Below, piece by piece: positions 1-11,900 of a DNA stretch of 64,000 nt. Where the stretch lies: NCBI GenBank assembly GCA_047967505.1, contig CM106538.1; one strand, given 5' to 3'. This DNA is from Dipteris shenzhenensis (lineage: Eukaryota > Polypodiophyta > Polypodiopsida > Gleicheniales). The translations under genes and the position numbers were made by a program. The number at the start of each line of letters is the position of its first letter. Position 1 is the first letter of the stretch. The notes under the pieces are model-generated. The model did not search any database, was not told the origin of the DNA, and saw only the letters and a program-made list of their open reading frames with translations.

Positions 1-552
1 AAAGGTCATTGCATTTCATAATACAAAGCATCAAAACCGAAAGCGTGCCCTTTGGCCTATTTGTGTTTTGAAGCATTTAAGGCCATATTGCATGTTTAGG
101 ATATCCAATTCTACTGACGTGTATTGTCGGAGGGGGGAAAACTGACAGCTGCAAATTTAGCTACTCCTGTGAATTTTGAATTTTCACACCTCCCACCCAT
201 TAAATTTTGGAAGATTAAGTACCTATAACCTCCCCCCTTGTAAAGGCCTTGCAACCTGCACGTACCTCGACGTGACGTTGCAGAGACTTTGGTTTGACAT
301 TGTCTTCTTTTGGGTAAGTTGTCTTCTATTCTTTGCTTGCCTCACCAAGCTTGTCCATGTGATAGAGAAATACAAAGAGGAATGACATATATGCCCCAAT
401 GGCCCATTAGAAGTAAATACGTTGACCCCCTTTCGACGTGAATGCCATATACCATTGGTCTCCAAGTAAGGCAACCTGCTTGCTCCCTTCCTCACCCTAG
501 CCTTTGAGCACCAATAGGATTTCTGTTGTACTAACTCTCCATGAGAAGAAAA

Positions 553-740
553 CAAGGAAGAAAAAATCTAGAGGTGAAGCACCAATGCCGATTATGTCTA
601 CTCCTGTAAGGACAAAGGAAAAGTGAGCTTGTTAAAGGCTGGCACCAAGAAGAAGAAAGGAAAGTGTCATTATAGCCACAAGCTTGGGCACTACATTGGT
701 GAGTGTCAAAAGAGACTTGAAAGCTAAAAGTAAATAAAGA
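553..740 (+). pseudogene. Ty1/copia gag relic with broken zinc knuckle
   Basis: A lysine-rich stretch reads KKKGKCHYSHKLGHYIGEC around 652-708. This is the retroviral-type knuckle C-X2-C-X4-H-X4-C with the second cysteine replaced by serine. In copia elements this knuckle closes Gag and binds the element RNA. No open frame surrounds it, so it is a decayed fragment. It lies about 0.5 kb upstream of an RNase H relic on the same strand, which suggests both come from one collapsed element. Confidence 0.55.
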
Positions 741-1199
741 CTCTACAAGCTTTACTACTACCAATAATGATAAGAAGAAACAAACATAAGAAAATACAAA
801 TCTAGTTTAAGATGTGTGGGCTTCGTTATTGCTATGGAGGAATGCTAGATACCAATGAGTAATGTGGGAATAAAATGTGCTAGGTCTTTTGTTGAACTAG
901 CATTCTGGAAAAATGTTGTAAGTGTGCTCAGGTGTGAAAAGTGAGTGATAGTGGGATATATATAGATAGCGATATTGATGTAGGCAGTGATGTAGTTAGA
1001 CATGATCAAGCAATGGTATGCTACACCATTGTAAAGATTACATAAGGCTCAAGTTGATAATAATCAAATATTCCTTTTGTGTTCTCTTAATGACATCTTG
1101 TTGATCCTTATCTCATTGAGTTGATCCCTAAGTTCTCCTCTTCTTTCACTATATTTAAAATTCATAAACATCTCATCTAGATGCAACTACACGAGTCCT

Positions 1200-1620
1200 T
1201 AGGTATCTTCATGGTCAATGGATTTATGGATTTAGATATGCCAGATTCATGGACTTGTAACTCTATGGTTTTACTAAAGTAGATTGGGTGGTATGACAAA
1301 AGGTGTAGAAATGATTTCTTCTTTAGCCTTGTGTCAGTAGACTTACATGGCAAATCAAGAATCAGCCCCTAGTTCCTTTAACATCTACTAAAGTGGCCTA
1401 CTACACTCTATTCTGATAACATAAGTAGCATTCAATTGGTAAAGAACCCAACTTTTATGCTAGAAAAAAGCATTTTAAAATGTGTTTTCACTTTTTCCAT
1501 GAGAAAGTTTTTAGTGATGATATTGATCTTGTTCACATTCCAACACAAGGAGAAGTTATAGATATCTTCACCAAACCACTCTCCCTTGGCAAATATAGCT
1601 ACGTTCATCAAGCTTAGTAT
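1200..1620 (+). pseudogene. Ty1/copia RNase H relic
   Basis: Frame-broken remnants of the copia RNase H end are readable. Near 1400-1450 there is a tract like S-D-N-x-S-x-I-Q-L-V-K-N-P-x-F. Near 1520-1600 there is D-L-V-H-I-P-T-Q-G followed by D-I-F-T-K-P-L-S. Both are standard C-terminal copia signatures (S/D-N-x-S-A-I...N-P-x-F-H and the A-D-x-L-T-K-P-L terminus). Stops and frameshifts separate them. The order RNase H, then polypurine tract, then LTR continues into the next feature. Confidence 0.6.
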
Positions 1621-1800
1621 CCTCTAAATCCACATACAGCTCAAGAGAGGGAAGTAAGGGTTAAGTTATATGTACTCTTTCTCTTGCATTCTTTGCACTT
1701 TGTATACATTTTTTGATTTTTTTCCCGCTATCACCATGCAACTTTTAAAAAACCAAAAAATATTAATTATGAATCACCCTTTTCTTATACAACTAAATTT

Positions 1801-1822
1801 AAGAGGGGGTGTTCATGATGGT
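1801..1822 (+). promoter_or_regulatory. polypurine tract and start of a 3' LTR
   Basis: AAGAGGGGG followed directly by TGTTCATGATGG fits a plus-strand priming tract followed by an LTR starting with TG, at about 1810. It lies 190 bp downstream of the RNase H relic. The other end of the LTR and a matching 5' LTR could not be found, so the LTR length is unknown. Confidence 0.5.
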
Positions 1823-1937
1823 GTAATTTTGCAACATAGAAATAGGGTTCATTGGATGAACCTTAACTCTAACTCTAAGGAGAGAACATGCACACATTTT
1901 AGTAATACATGTGGTGTATGGTTAGTAATCTTGTGCA

Positions 1938-1966
1938 CTCCTCTCTCTCTCTCTCTCTCTTTCTCT
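1938..1966 (+). repeat. (CT)n microsatellite
   Basis: A pure CT run inside the presumed LTR/downstream region of the decayed copia element. Confidence 0.9.
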
Positions 1967-2139
1967 CCAACATGATCCATAAGTCAAATGTGATGAGAAG
2001 TATAGTCAATAGAATTGCATGTGTGTTGATTGTAATAAACTGAGCCTAATGTACATCTAATAGCATAAGCGTAGCCAAAACACTCTTTAGACAATTTCTA
2101 GACATACTTGTAAAATCATGGTCCAGTTAGAGAACATTG

Positions 2140-2860
2140 CTCATGTGGGTTGAACATTGAGAACTCTCCAACCAAACTTCATTTCCATGTAGAAGACCCA
2201 TTAGACATCAAGACTTTGGATTTCAACACCGTATATATTTTGAGGCTCATCAAAGAAAGCGTAAGTCTGAGAGAGGTGATCTCTAGTGCACTCAACTGCC
2301 ACATAGAGTTGTATGGAGGTGATTCAACAACGTCTTGTTCTGACCTCCAATTTGACTTTTGTTTGTTCAAGGATGGTCTTTGGAACTGGATGTAGATATT
2401 TGGAATCACTATCTTAGAGAGAGAAAGATGAAGTCAAGAGAGAGATGATTTGTAGGGCAATCTAGTGCCATGTGGAGGTGATTCAATAAATCTTGTTCTA
2501 ATATTCAATTTGAGTTCCGTCTGTCCGATGCTGATATCAAGATGTTTGGAATCATTACTACGAGTTCTAATCTTCAATTTGAGTTCTGTCTGTCTTAGGC
2601 TGATACTAAGATCCAGAAAAAGTTATTTGGAATCATGATTCTGAGAGAGAAAATATTCTTAGGGAGAAAGTGTAATGGTTCATGCATAAACACCCATTCC
2701 ACACTCTTTGGGTAGTTTTTCACTCCACACTCTTTGGATAGTGCTCTACTCTTAGGGAGAGAATGAAAGGCTAATGTATAAATACCTCATATGCAAAGCA
2801 TTTCACACTCTTTGGGTAGTGTGTTCACTCCCACACTCTTTGGGTAGTGCTCTACACTTG
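2140..2860 (+). repeat. degenerate short tandem repeats
   Basis: Two kinds of imperfect repeat occur here. A longer one carries a 'gaggtgattcaa...cttgttct' core (about 2318, 2466) and a 'caatttgagttc(c/t)gtctgtc' core (about 2506, 2576). A shorter one contains 'cacactctttgggtagtgctctac' in whole or part about four times between 2699 and 2855. No coding signal was seen. From 2860 to 3390 I see only AT-rich sequence without a gene. Confidence 0.6.
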
Positions 2861-3437
2861 GTGCTCTTCTGCTCTTGTACACTCTCATTATTAGTTTCCA
2901 TGCTTCCTTAGCACTATGAGCATATAATAGCCTGCTAAAGTTGAAATCTCCCAAATCCTGCACTCATTGCTTCCATCCCTTGCAATCTCCCACTTTGTTT
3001 CTTTGTATGTCCCTACTCTCCATCTCTGAGATCTACTCTTCCCTTTAGATCCCAACCCCACTTTAATATACTCGAGATCTACTCTTATAGTTCTTAGAAT
3101 CATAGATTAAACTACTTAATATTCCCCCTCTCAATTAATGAAGGAGACTAGCTCTCCATTCTATCAACCTAGATTCCTAAGGAAGGAAGAACAGAAAGCT
3201 TTTTCTCCTTGTATTAATCCTAAACCTTTCTAAATTGTACAACCATTTTTAAAACCTTAAACCCCTTTTGGAGGTGAAACAAGGTGAAAACCATCATCAA
3301 CTTTGATCAATCAACAACTCTCCTACATATGATCTATTGCAAAGAATCGATTGTCATGCATATATTACATTGTGCACACATAAGCTACCATTGAGAGATA
3401 TCAACAATGGAAGCAAAATGGAAGAAGGTGAGAGAGA

Positions 3438-4289
3438 GCCATTTCTGAAATACCTGGAACACATTGCTCTTCCGAGCTATGGCATAAGCCCATACTTTCC
3501 TAGGTGCATCATCAATGAATGTCTCATAGTATTCAGCCCCGCCTAATGAAGTGTAGTCATGGGACCACATACGTCTGAATGCACCAAATCAAGCCTTTCA
3601 AGCTCTTTCTTTTCCCTTCTTTTATGGGTTGATTTTGTTTGCTTCCCATAGAGACAATGCTCATAGAATTGAAAGTTAGAAAAACTCAAATACAGTATGT
3701 CACCCAAATGACATAAGAGTTTCATTCCATTTTAACTCATGTGTCCCAACCTGCAATGCCACAAAGAAGTACTTGGTTGCTTGGTTATTGCAACAACATG
3801 ATCATACACCCCTGATACATGTAAGGGATACAATGTCCCACACTTGGTACCTCTTGCTAAAACCATAAAGCCCTTAATTTTCCAACTTTGAAAACCAACG
3901 TCATCTAGTTGACTCGCTGACATAAGACTCTTGGTTAGCTTAGGCACATGTCTCACATTTTTCAAAACAAATGCATACCCCTTTGCAAAAGAAAACTTTA
4001 TGTCAACTACTCCTACTATGCCATGTGCATAGTTATTTTCAAGATGCACACAACCTGTCTTTCCACTATCATAAGTGGCGAACCATTCCCTATGGGGAGC
4101 AACATGGAATGGAGCACTAGAATCCAAAATACAATCTCGGGAATATGCATCATCCGAAGGGGTAAGCAAGTCTCTAGGTAGACTAGACATGAAAAGAATG
4201 GCATTGTCAGTATTATTAGTGACCACATTAATCTCCTTGATCTTCATTTTTCCTTTGTCCTTGTGAGACTCTCTTCCTTCTATTTGCAT
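3438..4289 (-). pseudogene. copia element A protease and N-terminal integrase
   Basis: Minus-strand pol fragment. The protease region reads CILDSSAPFHVAPHREW; the usual catalytic D-S-G-A is changed to D-S-S-A. The GAG-pre-integrase zinc region reads LWHCRLGHMS at the end of this frame, and HCLYGKQTKS follows near 3640. The integrase core starts with HSDVCGPM and FIDDA. The reading ends at about 3438 in VFQVFQKWL, where it is joined to LTR sequence. Confidence 0.75.
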
Positions 4290-5075
4290 CCCAATTCACA
4301 TTTTTTTTCTTATCCTTTTTCTCCCTTTTCAGCTTGTAGCAATCCTTTTTCATGTGGCCCTTCTTGCCACAATGGTAACACTCAGTGTTTCGTGCCTTGG
4401 ATTTGCTAGACTTCCCTCTTTCTTGGGACTTCCCCCTGAACTGTGATCTACCTCTTTGCACATTTAAGGCTGCATCTTGCTTGTTGCCATCCATACACTT
4501 TCGTCGTCTAATCTCCTCAGCCAATAAGCTACCCACAACATCATCAAATTTCAGTATTCCACTAGGGGCAGAGTTACTGACAACTGTACGGAAGGTATCC
4601 CATGAGGATGGCAATGACATAAGAGGAATATTGCCATAGTCTCCACATCAAAATTCATCTTCTGAGCCTAAAGATGGCTTTCATTCAAGTGAGAAGCAAT
4701 GGAGGCCCCTTCCTTCATCTGCAACTCAAACAACCTCTTCATGAGGTAAACTTTGTTAGAGGCAGTTTCCTTCTCATAAGTGGCACATAATTTTTTCTAC
4801 AAATCTTTCGTAGTCTGCTCATTCGCTACCGTAAAATAGACTGACTCTACAAGATGAAGTCTAACAGTATACTTTGCTAATGCATCCAACTCATTCCAAT
4901 CATCCTCAAGACATATCTACAGGCTTAGCCTCAATCCTTGCCAAGGGTTTAATATGCTTCTTTTGAATAAGCACAATCCCTATCTATTCTTTCCACAAAG
5001 AAAAGTTTGTCCCATCAAACATTTTAATTCTAAAAAACTCATTTTCAGACATGGAAGAGGATGCCATGATGCAAA
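4228..5075 (-). pseudogene. copia element A gag
   Basis: Decayed gag on the minus strand. The start MASSSMSE and the DGTNFSLWKE motif lie near 5065-4990; both also occur in element B. Several stops and frameshifts follow. The last 130 codons (4620-4228) are open and hold an intact zinc knuckle, C-Y-H-C-G-K-K-G-H-M-K-K-D-C, around 4391-4345, followed by a Lys/Arg-rich tail. Gag would package element RNA in virus-like particles. The breaks make it nonfunctional. Confidence 0.75.
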
Positions 5076-6473
5076 TGAAACAAAATCCCAAATGCTAGTA
5101 CCTATAAGACAGAAATCACACAAAATACCAAGTGTAGCCAAATATGTATGCCAAAATGGAAGGTAATATCACCAAACATCAAAGGCTCAAAGCATCAAAT
5201 GCATCTGACTCATGTGCATATACTATGCATCCATATGAGCAAATTTGGCCCAAAAGAAAATGCTAACTGGCAATGGCAAAATAATGGCGATTGCCAAAAT
5301 GCCTCGAGCATAAATTTTGTCCATGAGCATATGCATCAAGAAAATCTCATCTAAGAGATCATAGCACAACCTATGCATCCACACTGCAATATGTCAAAGC
5401 TGTCTCTCAGCATAAAATAGCATTTGTGTGCTAAACATCCATTAATAAAGCACCCACAAGGCAATCTGGGCCTGTCAACGCATCCAAAAAGGATCACAAT
5501 GCATCCAAATGGCCTGTAAAGCATCCATTGCAACTCAATGCAAACCATGAATGAGCACACAAGGCTCATACTGCAACCAAAGTGATCTGCATAACGTATA
5601 TACAAAAAACCGCGGCCCCACGGTAATGATCGCTAGTGAAAAAAGAAACTGGAAGGCCTCAAAACATGGGCATCACTGCATAATCGGTCTCAGTATGACA
5701 ATTTGCAATATCTCTCTTCTCCCAGTGATTCGGACCACGGTTTTCAAAAGCAACTGTTCCATTGCATTTCGGAGGCCAAAAACCCCTACCTGTCAGCTCT
5801 TGTACGATTCTGTGGAGATTTGGAGAAGTTTCGTCTCTCTGAGATGCCAAATTGTTAGTTTCTCTGTCAAAAATCCATTCAAAGTTTTAAACCCTTAATT
5901 TCTTGATTACAGGTCAATTGTAAGGGTTGCCTCCCCGTTTCCCATTCATCGGTTGGAAACACATGGACCAAAAAACCTTTACAGACCTGTTTGTAAACAC
6001 CACTGGAGTGTGAATGATGAGCAATACAAAAGTTTTAGGACCTTCTGAGCCCATCGAAACGGACAAATATGCGAATGGTTGCTTCAAACTTGAGTTCCAA
6101 CACATTGGCAGAAAAATGTTTAAGCGAATACAGTGAGTCAAAAATCCAATCAAATGATTGCAAATTCAAGAATGAAGAAGTTTTAAACTTCTAAAGTGCA
6201 ATGGACACCAAAAGCAAGCAATGGTTCCCTTCACAAGTCATTTTGGACTCTCAGTCGTGTCAAAAGGGACAGGGGAGTCATCAAAAAGTGTCTAAGTTTT
6301 GCTCCAAAACCATTAGAGAACTTTCCAAAGGTTTATGCAAGGTCTCTGTTCAATAGGATGTAGGTAAAGTCACCCAACAGAGCTTCTCCTTCCTCCCACA
6401 GAGCTATAGCACAGCAAACTTCGGGCTCCAGGCACACTCAGGCACATCTAGACACTCGCGCTTTGATACTAGT
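5076..6473 (-). other. long untranslated leader of copia element A
   Basis: About 1.4 kb between the primer-binding site and gag. It matches the 37909-39340 leader of element B piece by piece, including the 'ggatgc'-rich part. It contains no long reading frame in either copy, so it is noncoding leader rather than a lost gene. Confidence 0.7.
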
Positions 6474-6665
6474 TGAGGATCTCAACAATAGAAGCATAAT
6501 GGAAGAAGGTGTGGAAGAAGGTGAGAGAGAGGGAGAGTCAGAAGAGAGAGCCATACAAGTTTTGGTGGGCGCAGAACACCCTAATCCTCTATGTCATCCA
6601 TATATATATGTGTTTGAGTATTGTACGTAACAGGGGTTAAGGTACATTTGCCTTTAACCCCCACA
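6474..6665 (-). repeat. 5' LTR of copia element A
   Basis: About 192 bp on the minus strand. It starts TGTGGGGGTTAAAGG and ends CCTCA, and aligns along its length with the LTRs of element B (shared ACAATACTCAAA block, CCACCAAAACTTG block and pyrimidine-rich 3' third). A degenerate primer-binding site, TAGTATCAAAGC, follows two bases inside; the element B equivalent is TGGTATCAGAGC. Confidence 0.8.
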
Positions 6666-7950
6666 ACCGTAAGTGGCATAACACTAGTAGGTGACTTAAA
6701 CCTCGAAGCACATATGTATGAGAATGAGTGACAATAATAGGAAAGGGAGAAGGAGGCATTGGGATGGAAGAGGAATGCCCAGATATTTTGAATCTTGACT
6801 CCTTAACATGAATTATAGGACCATAATAGTTCAATTCTCCTTGCATATCTTTATGATGAAGTAGATGAATTCCATGCCCCAAAGCCATAGCTTAATTGGG
6901 CCACTCCTTCAAGTCTTTGATTCAAAGAAATCAAATAATATCTCAAAAACACATACATGCCTCTATTGATGGGGAGTCTAGTTGAGCAAACTAATGGTGG
7001 AATTATGTGAGAGCCATAAGACTGCCCTTTAATTCATAAAGACATCCTATGTAGGATAATCATCTTGTAGCGAAATCCAATGCCAAATGCCTCACACAAC
7101 ACATCGGCCTATGCCCGATGCGGCCAACAAAGCTCATGATAGCTTTGACGACTCGAGCCATCTCTACAAATGACCCTTGATAACCGTGCGGCTCTGTGAC
7201 AAATTTAATGGCCTGTGGTGGTAGAATCTTCTAGATTCCATCAGAATCTGTGAAGATTTTGACCTATCATAGGGCTTGGACCATAAGTTGCTCATAGCAC
7301 CCTCCAAATGCTAGGCGAAGCCCATCCTACAAACACTACACCACACTGAACAAAACATGCAAATGAAACAAACACCAAAGCATCAATTAAATGAAAAACA
7401 CATTTAGCGATTCACAATGATCAATCCACTAGATAGGAACATATATCCAATGACAACTAAATCAACCAACAAATAAACAGCATGTGCCCATTGGCAACCT
7501 CATAACAAGCCATGAGCCACATGTACCTGTTCACAAAACCATATGCCACATGCCAAACACTCAGTCTCCTCGTTGCTACAACCATTGACCAAACAACGAC
7601 ACGTGTCATCGCTCGATGCCGATAGAAGCTTTGACGTCGCTGCAACAATAAAAGCGTTGCCACGTGTAACCCTGCTCCCTTGGCCATTGACGACGAGAAT
7701 CGTCTCCGGTTGTTGTTGGTCAAACCGGGTGAAAGCAAGTGTATCCAGCTGCACCCGCTTACACTCGGTGTCCCTTTGCTTTTCCTAGACGTGGGAATGC
7801 CCTCTGAGAGGCCATTCCTATAGGACGGAGAGGAGAGCAGTGATGTGTTGCACCCGAGGCAACGGGTGAGGTCCCCATAGTTTTGAGAGAGCTACAATTT
7901 GGAGGCCTTGTGAGCTCAGCGTGGTTTGTCAAAAGGAGCCAGAGATGTTC
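6666..7950. other. no intact gene; protein-like relic on the minus strand
   Basis: No open gene model. Minus-strand translation of about 7330-6960 gives a protein-like run with two or three stops. It contains IKFVTEPHGYQGSFVEMARV and, further on, SFVGRIGHRPMCC. I do not recognise the family. The rest shows no structure I could interpret. Confidence 0.35.
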
Positions 7951-8954
7951 CAAAAAAAAAAAAGAAAAAAAGGAGGCGAGGGGGGGTAACCAATGACAAT
8001 CCTCAACCCGGAGACACTCCTGGGGAACATCCCCATAGTGTGTGAGCTAGGGGATGTTCCACCATAGCTCCAAGCTTCTTAGCCTCGGAAGGAGACATTG
8101 GGGATTGCTGAAGAAGAAGAAGAGGCTTGGTGCAAAAATGTGTGAGAGAGAACCAAAAAAAATTGGGAATGCGAAACTCGTCCGAAGGGATGGAGGATGA
8201 TGATGATATGACAGGTGCTGCGTCCGAAGCAGCTATGGAAGCTGCTGCTTCGCAAAACCGATGTTTCTTCGTGCTCCCCAAAAAATTTCGAAAACCGATG
8301 TTGGTTCCTCCCCAAAAATTTCTGCGGGTGGCGAGGAGGAGGAGGAGGAGGAGGAGGGAAGCAAGCAAGCAAGAAAGCAAAATCGTTGTGGCGAAATGTG
8401 TAAAGAGTCCTCGACAGCAGAAGCGATGGCTATGGCGAAACGATGATAGAGAGGAGGAGCAGCAGAAGCGATGGCTATGGCGATGGCGATGCGCACTGTT
8501 GCTTGAGCCTGCTCTTTTTTCTTTTAGATCACTGCCAAAAAGCTGCTGCTTCTTCTTCTTCTTGTTCGTCTTCTTCTTCTTCGTCTTCCATCAGCTCAAC
8601 GTCATATCATCCAACGCTTTTCTGCAAAAAAGAACTCTTCAGGTCCCCACTATCCCTGCCGACCTCGCCATCTCCACTTTGATGCTCCTCTTCCCTCCTC
8701 AGCCCTCCATCAATCTCCCACAAACAGCGCATTCCCAGCTGCTCTTCTCACCCATTTCCCACACCCTTTCATCTTCATCAATTCCTACCTTCAGTCTCGC
8801 CTCCCTTCCTGTATACCTTTTGTAACCGCTCTCACTGCTCATCCTGACAAGCAATTGGAGCAACCATCATGGCCCTTATGAAGACGACCCATTCCATAAC
8901 CTGATTCTTTAACTCTAGAGATTGATAACTTACGACTTGCCCCCTAGATCGAGG
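7951..8954 (+). promoter_or_regulatory. 5' flank and probable 5' UTR of the CASP-like gene
   Basis: The kilobase before the CASP-like start codon is unusually structured. It has a (GAG)n run at about 8333-8358, a CTT/TTC-rich run at about 8545-8592, and a pyrimidine-rich stretch to about 8830. Pyrimidine-rich leaders are common in plant genes. A 232-codon open frame (8127-8825) here is an artefact of these repeats. The transcription start cannot be placed by eye. Confidence 0.4.
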
Positions 8955-11900
8955 ATGAAAAACATGCCCGGGACGCCTGGCACTGTTGGAAGTTTGGTGC
9001 TGCGTATCGGCCAATTAGCATTTTCTATCGCCGCCCTCGCCATGATGCTCAGTAGCTCAGAGTTCTCGAACTATACTGCTTTCTGGTACTTTGGCTCTCC
9101 TTTCTTCAAAGAACGCTCTTCAATTGTTCTCCGACATGCTGCCATGACTTTAATTTGCGTAGCCCAACTCTGGCATTGTCTAGATAACCTTAATTTGCGT
9201 AGCCGAACTCTGGCATCATTCAAATTTATTGTGCTTCTAGAAGCCTACCCTCCTCCACGGAAATCGGAGCAATTTCCCCCGGCAAGTTATTCCGTAGCGA
9301 TCGTTTGAGCCGTTTATTTCTCTTCTATATTGACTTATCGCTTGCAACGATCCGTCTATTTCTAACGTGCTAGTTTATTGTCTTATAGAGCGGGTCTCGC
9401 TCGCTTTGATTGCTATCCTGGGTGCCCTACCAAGCGTAGCCTCATAGTTCAACGTAGGTTTTACTTTTTTCAGTGCCTTCAGAGAGCTTTAGTAGTTTGC
9501 CTGCCCGGCATCTCCGTGCATCGGCTACACAATGCTTTCTAAAGAGAATTGAGACATAATGGTGGTGTTCGCGAGCTTGAAACTCGCAGCGCGCGGCGCG
9601 GGGGGGCGTTGCCGTAGTAAGGGGGGGAGGGGTCCTCCACGTGGACCCACTCATGCAATTGACACTTCTGCCTTCCTTCGTAATCGGTGCCCGTGCGAAG
9701 CATTGGCATGCATGGGCGTGATGCTTCACTGCCACTGACCCCCACACAATCTGCCCCCCCTTCCCCACGCACTCCAGTCTGCACCCCTCACCACTCTCTC
9801 CCACTGCCCATATGACCATACACCAAATGATCTGTTGACCTTGTGTTTGAGTTGGTCTACACGTTTGCTACTACAGAAGGATAGTTTGCAAAATTGAAGA
9901 TAATGCAAGCTGCAATCAAATATGGTATTAGATCTAATGAAGCTGAGCTTTGATGAATTCTTGTGAGTGAGGGATAGAAATGTGAGAGTGGGAGCACAGC
10001 CACATGCACACAAGATGATTTACAATGGACAATCTATTAGCAAAATAAGAAAAAGCAATTTTATATACATCTTGGTTGAGGATTGCTCCCCCACACCGTG
10101 CTTTAATGTTGGCCTATGGTTCTTACCCTATCTCTCTAATATGCATAACAACATGAGACCAATAATAATGCTTTCATTCCAACACTTCTCCTTCATGTTA
10201 TATCTGATTTCTATGATACGAAGAAGTTTGTGAATGTTTCAGACTTCGCTTGAGGCAATCCTAGGTTTGCTAATTTATCTTCAGAGAAAACTGGATTAGG
10301 AATATCTCCCATTTCCACTTCATATTGAAGGGAATGATAAAAGATATCTATGTCCTTAGCCTTTACATGATCTTTTGGTTATGTTCATTGATCTTCACAG
10401 AAGATCGGACATAAGGAATATCTCCTTTTCCTCTGGATATTGAATGGAATGACAAAAGATGTGTCAGCGTTTCCATGATCTTTTGGATTTTTGCCAGGGT
10501 GATTGGCTCATGTTTTCACAAAAGATAACTATAGGTTCTTCTTGGGATCACCAAGATGTCTGCTCAACAAAAGTTGCTTCGTATGCACATTTGTACAGAT
10601 AAATGTACTGCGTCCCTGTGGTTGTCAAAGCAACTGCTGTTTGGTTCTTGCTCAACCATATTATTAAGTGTTTATTAATCTTTAATGTATAACCAATGGT
10701 TGATATCCGATCCTCTCCTCCCTAGTCTACGTTACACATTCTGATGAGGTATGGTTTTTAACTTGAATGCTTTGAATATTCAAGGTTATAGTCCATTCTA
10801 TTGAGGTACTTGGATTTCCTTTTGACAATCTTTCAATGATGCTCATATGGCTTGGACATGTCCAGTTAGTTTCTCATGGGATACCTTGGGTCTATGAAAT
10901 AAGGTTTTATTGAATTAAAAAAAAAAGCCTCCATATCTTTTTAGTGTAGAGTTGGATGACTCATATCGGCATTTGATTCCATATTGCTAAAGAATTGATG
11001 TTAGAAATGTGTTGTTTTTTTGGGCTGAATGCTATTCACCTTTCTGTTGAAGTTTGCTTTAAAAGTGGTTCAGTTTGGACAGACTGGCGGATGCAAAAAC
11101 TGTAAAAAATTATTCATAAATTGAGCTTGGTACATACCTTGAGTAATCATTCAAAGTTTCCAAAAGTGTTGTAGAGTGTGGTTATCGATGTTAGTGAAGG
11201 TAAATCCCCAATCGGATATACATGCCACGGTGTGGCTCTTGAAAGACCATTCCAACTAGGGCTCATGGTTTTGATTTTGAACATAATAGGCTCTAGATTG
11301 CCATTGAATTTTTGCTGTCATAACCAATTGGGGAACCCAATCATTTGAAGGCAAGAAGGGTGATTCCCTGAGGAAACTCGGGTCGACACTTTCCCTTGTG
11401 AGCTGGCAACTAGGGGCGACCTAACTGGACTTAGGGTGATTATGCTTGGGTGCAGCGAGGATAACTTTAGACAGATTTAGTTGACGTTGTTAGGTTACCC
11501 CCGGATTAACCTAGTGAGACCATTGCAACTAGGGCTCATGGTTTTGATTTTGAACATAAAAGGCTCTAGATTGCCATTGAATTTTTGCTGTCATACCAAT
11601 CGGGGAACCCAATCATTTGAAGGCAAGAAGGGTGATTCCCTGAGGGAACTCGGGTCGACACTTTACCATGTGAGCTGGCAACTAGGGGCGACCTAACTGG
11701 ACTTAGGGTGATTATGCTTGGGTGCAGCGAGGATAACTTTAGACAGATTTAGTTGACGTTGTTAGGTTACCCCCAGATTAACCTAGTGAGGACTTAACAA
11801 ATTCTAGATAAGGTGACACATGGTAATGACACGTAGATGAGATGTCATATGGCAGTGATGTGCTGATTAGGGCTTTGCTGACTCTCATAACCAGGTGTGT

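Larger units (their letters stand above)
3392..6665 (-). mobile_element. Ty1/copia element A, internally deleted copy
   Basis: This is a reversed copy of the family of element B (37718-43629). Reading on the minus strand, it has a 5' LTR (6665-6474), a long leader, a decayed gag, protease and the N-terminal integrase region. It then jumps at about 3438 straight into the last roughly 45 bp of the 3' LTR (3437-3392). Reverse transcriptase, RNase H and most of the 3' LTR are therefore missing. Flanks are ACCAT (3387-3391) and ACCGT (6666-6670), a five-base target duplication with one mismatch. The element probably inserted whole and was later deleted. It cannot be autonomous. Confidence 0.85.

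Noticed and set aside
8127-8825. 232-codon open frame with Arg/Gln-rich and Phe-rich parts
   Set aside because: It is produced by GAG, CTT and 'gaagcgatggctatgg' repeats, has no domain, and overlaps the leader region of the CASP-like gene.
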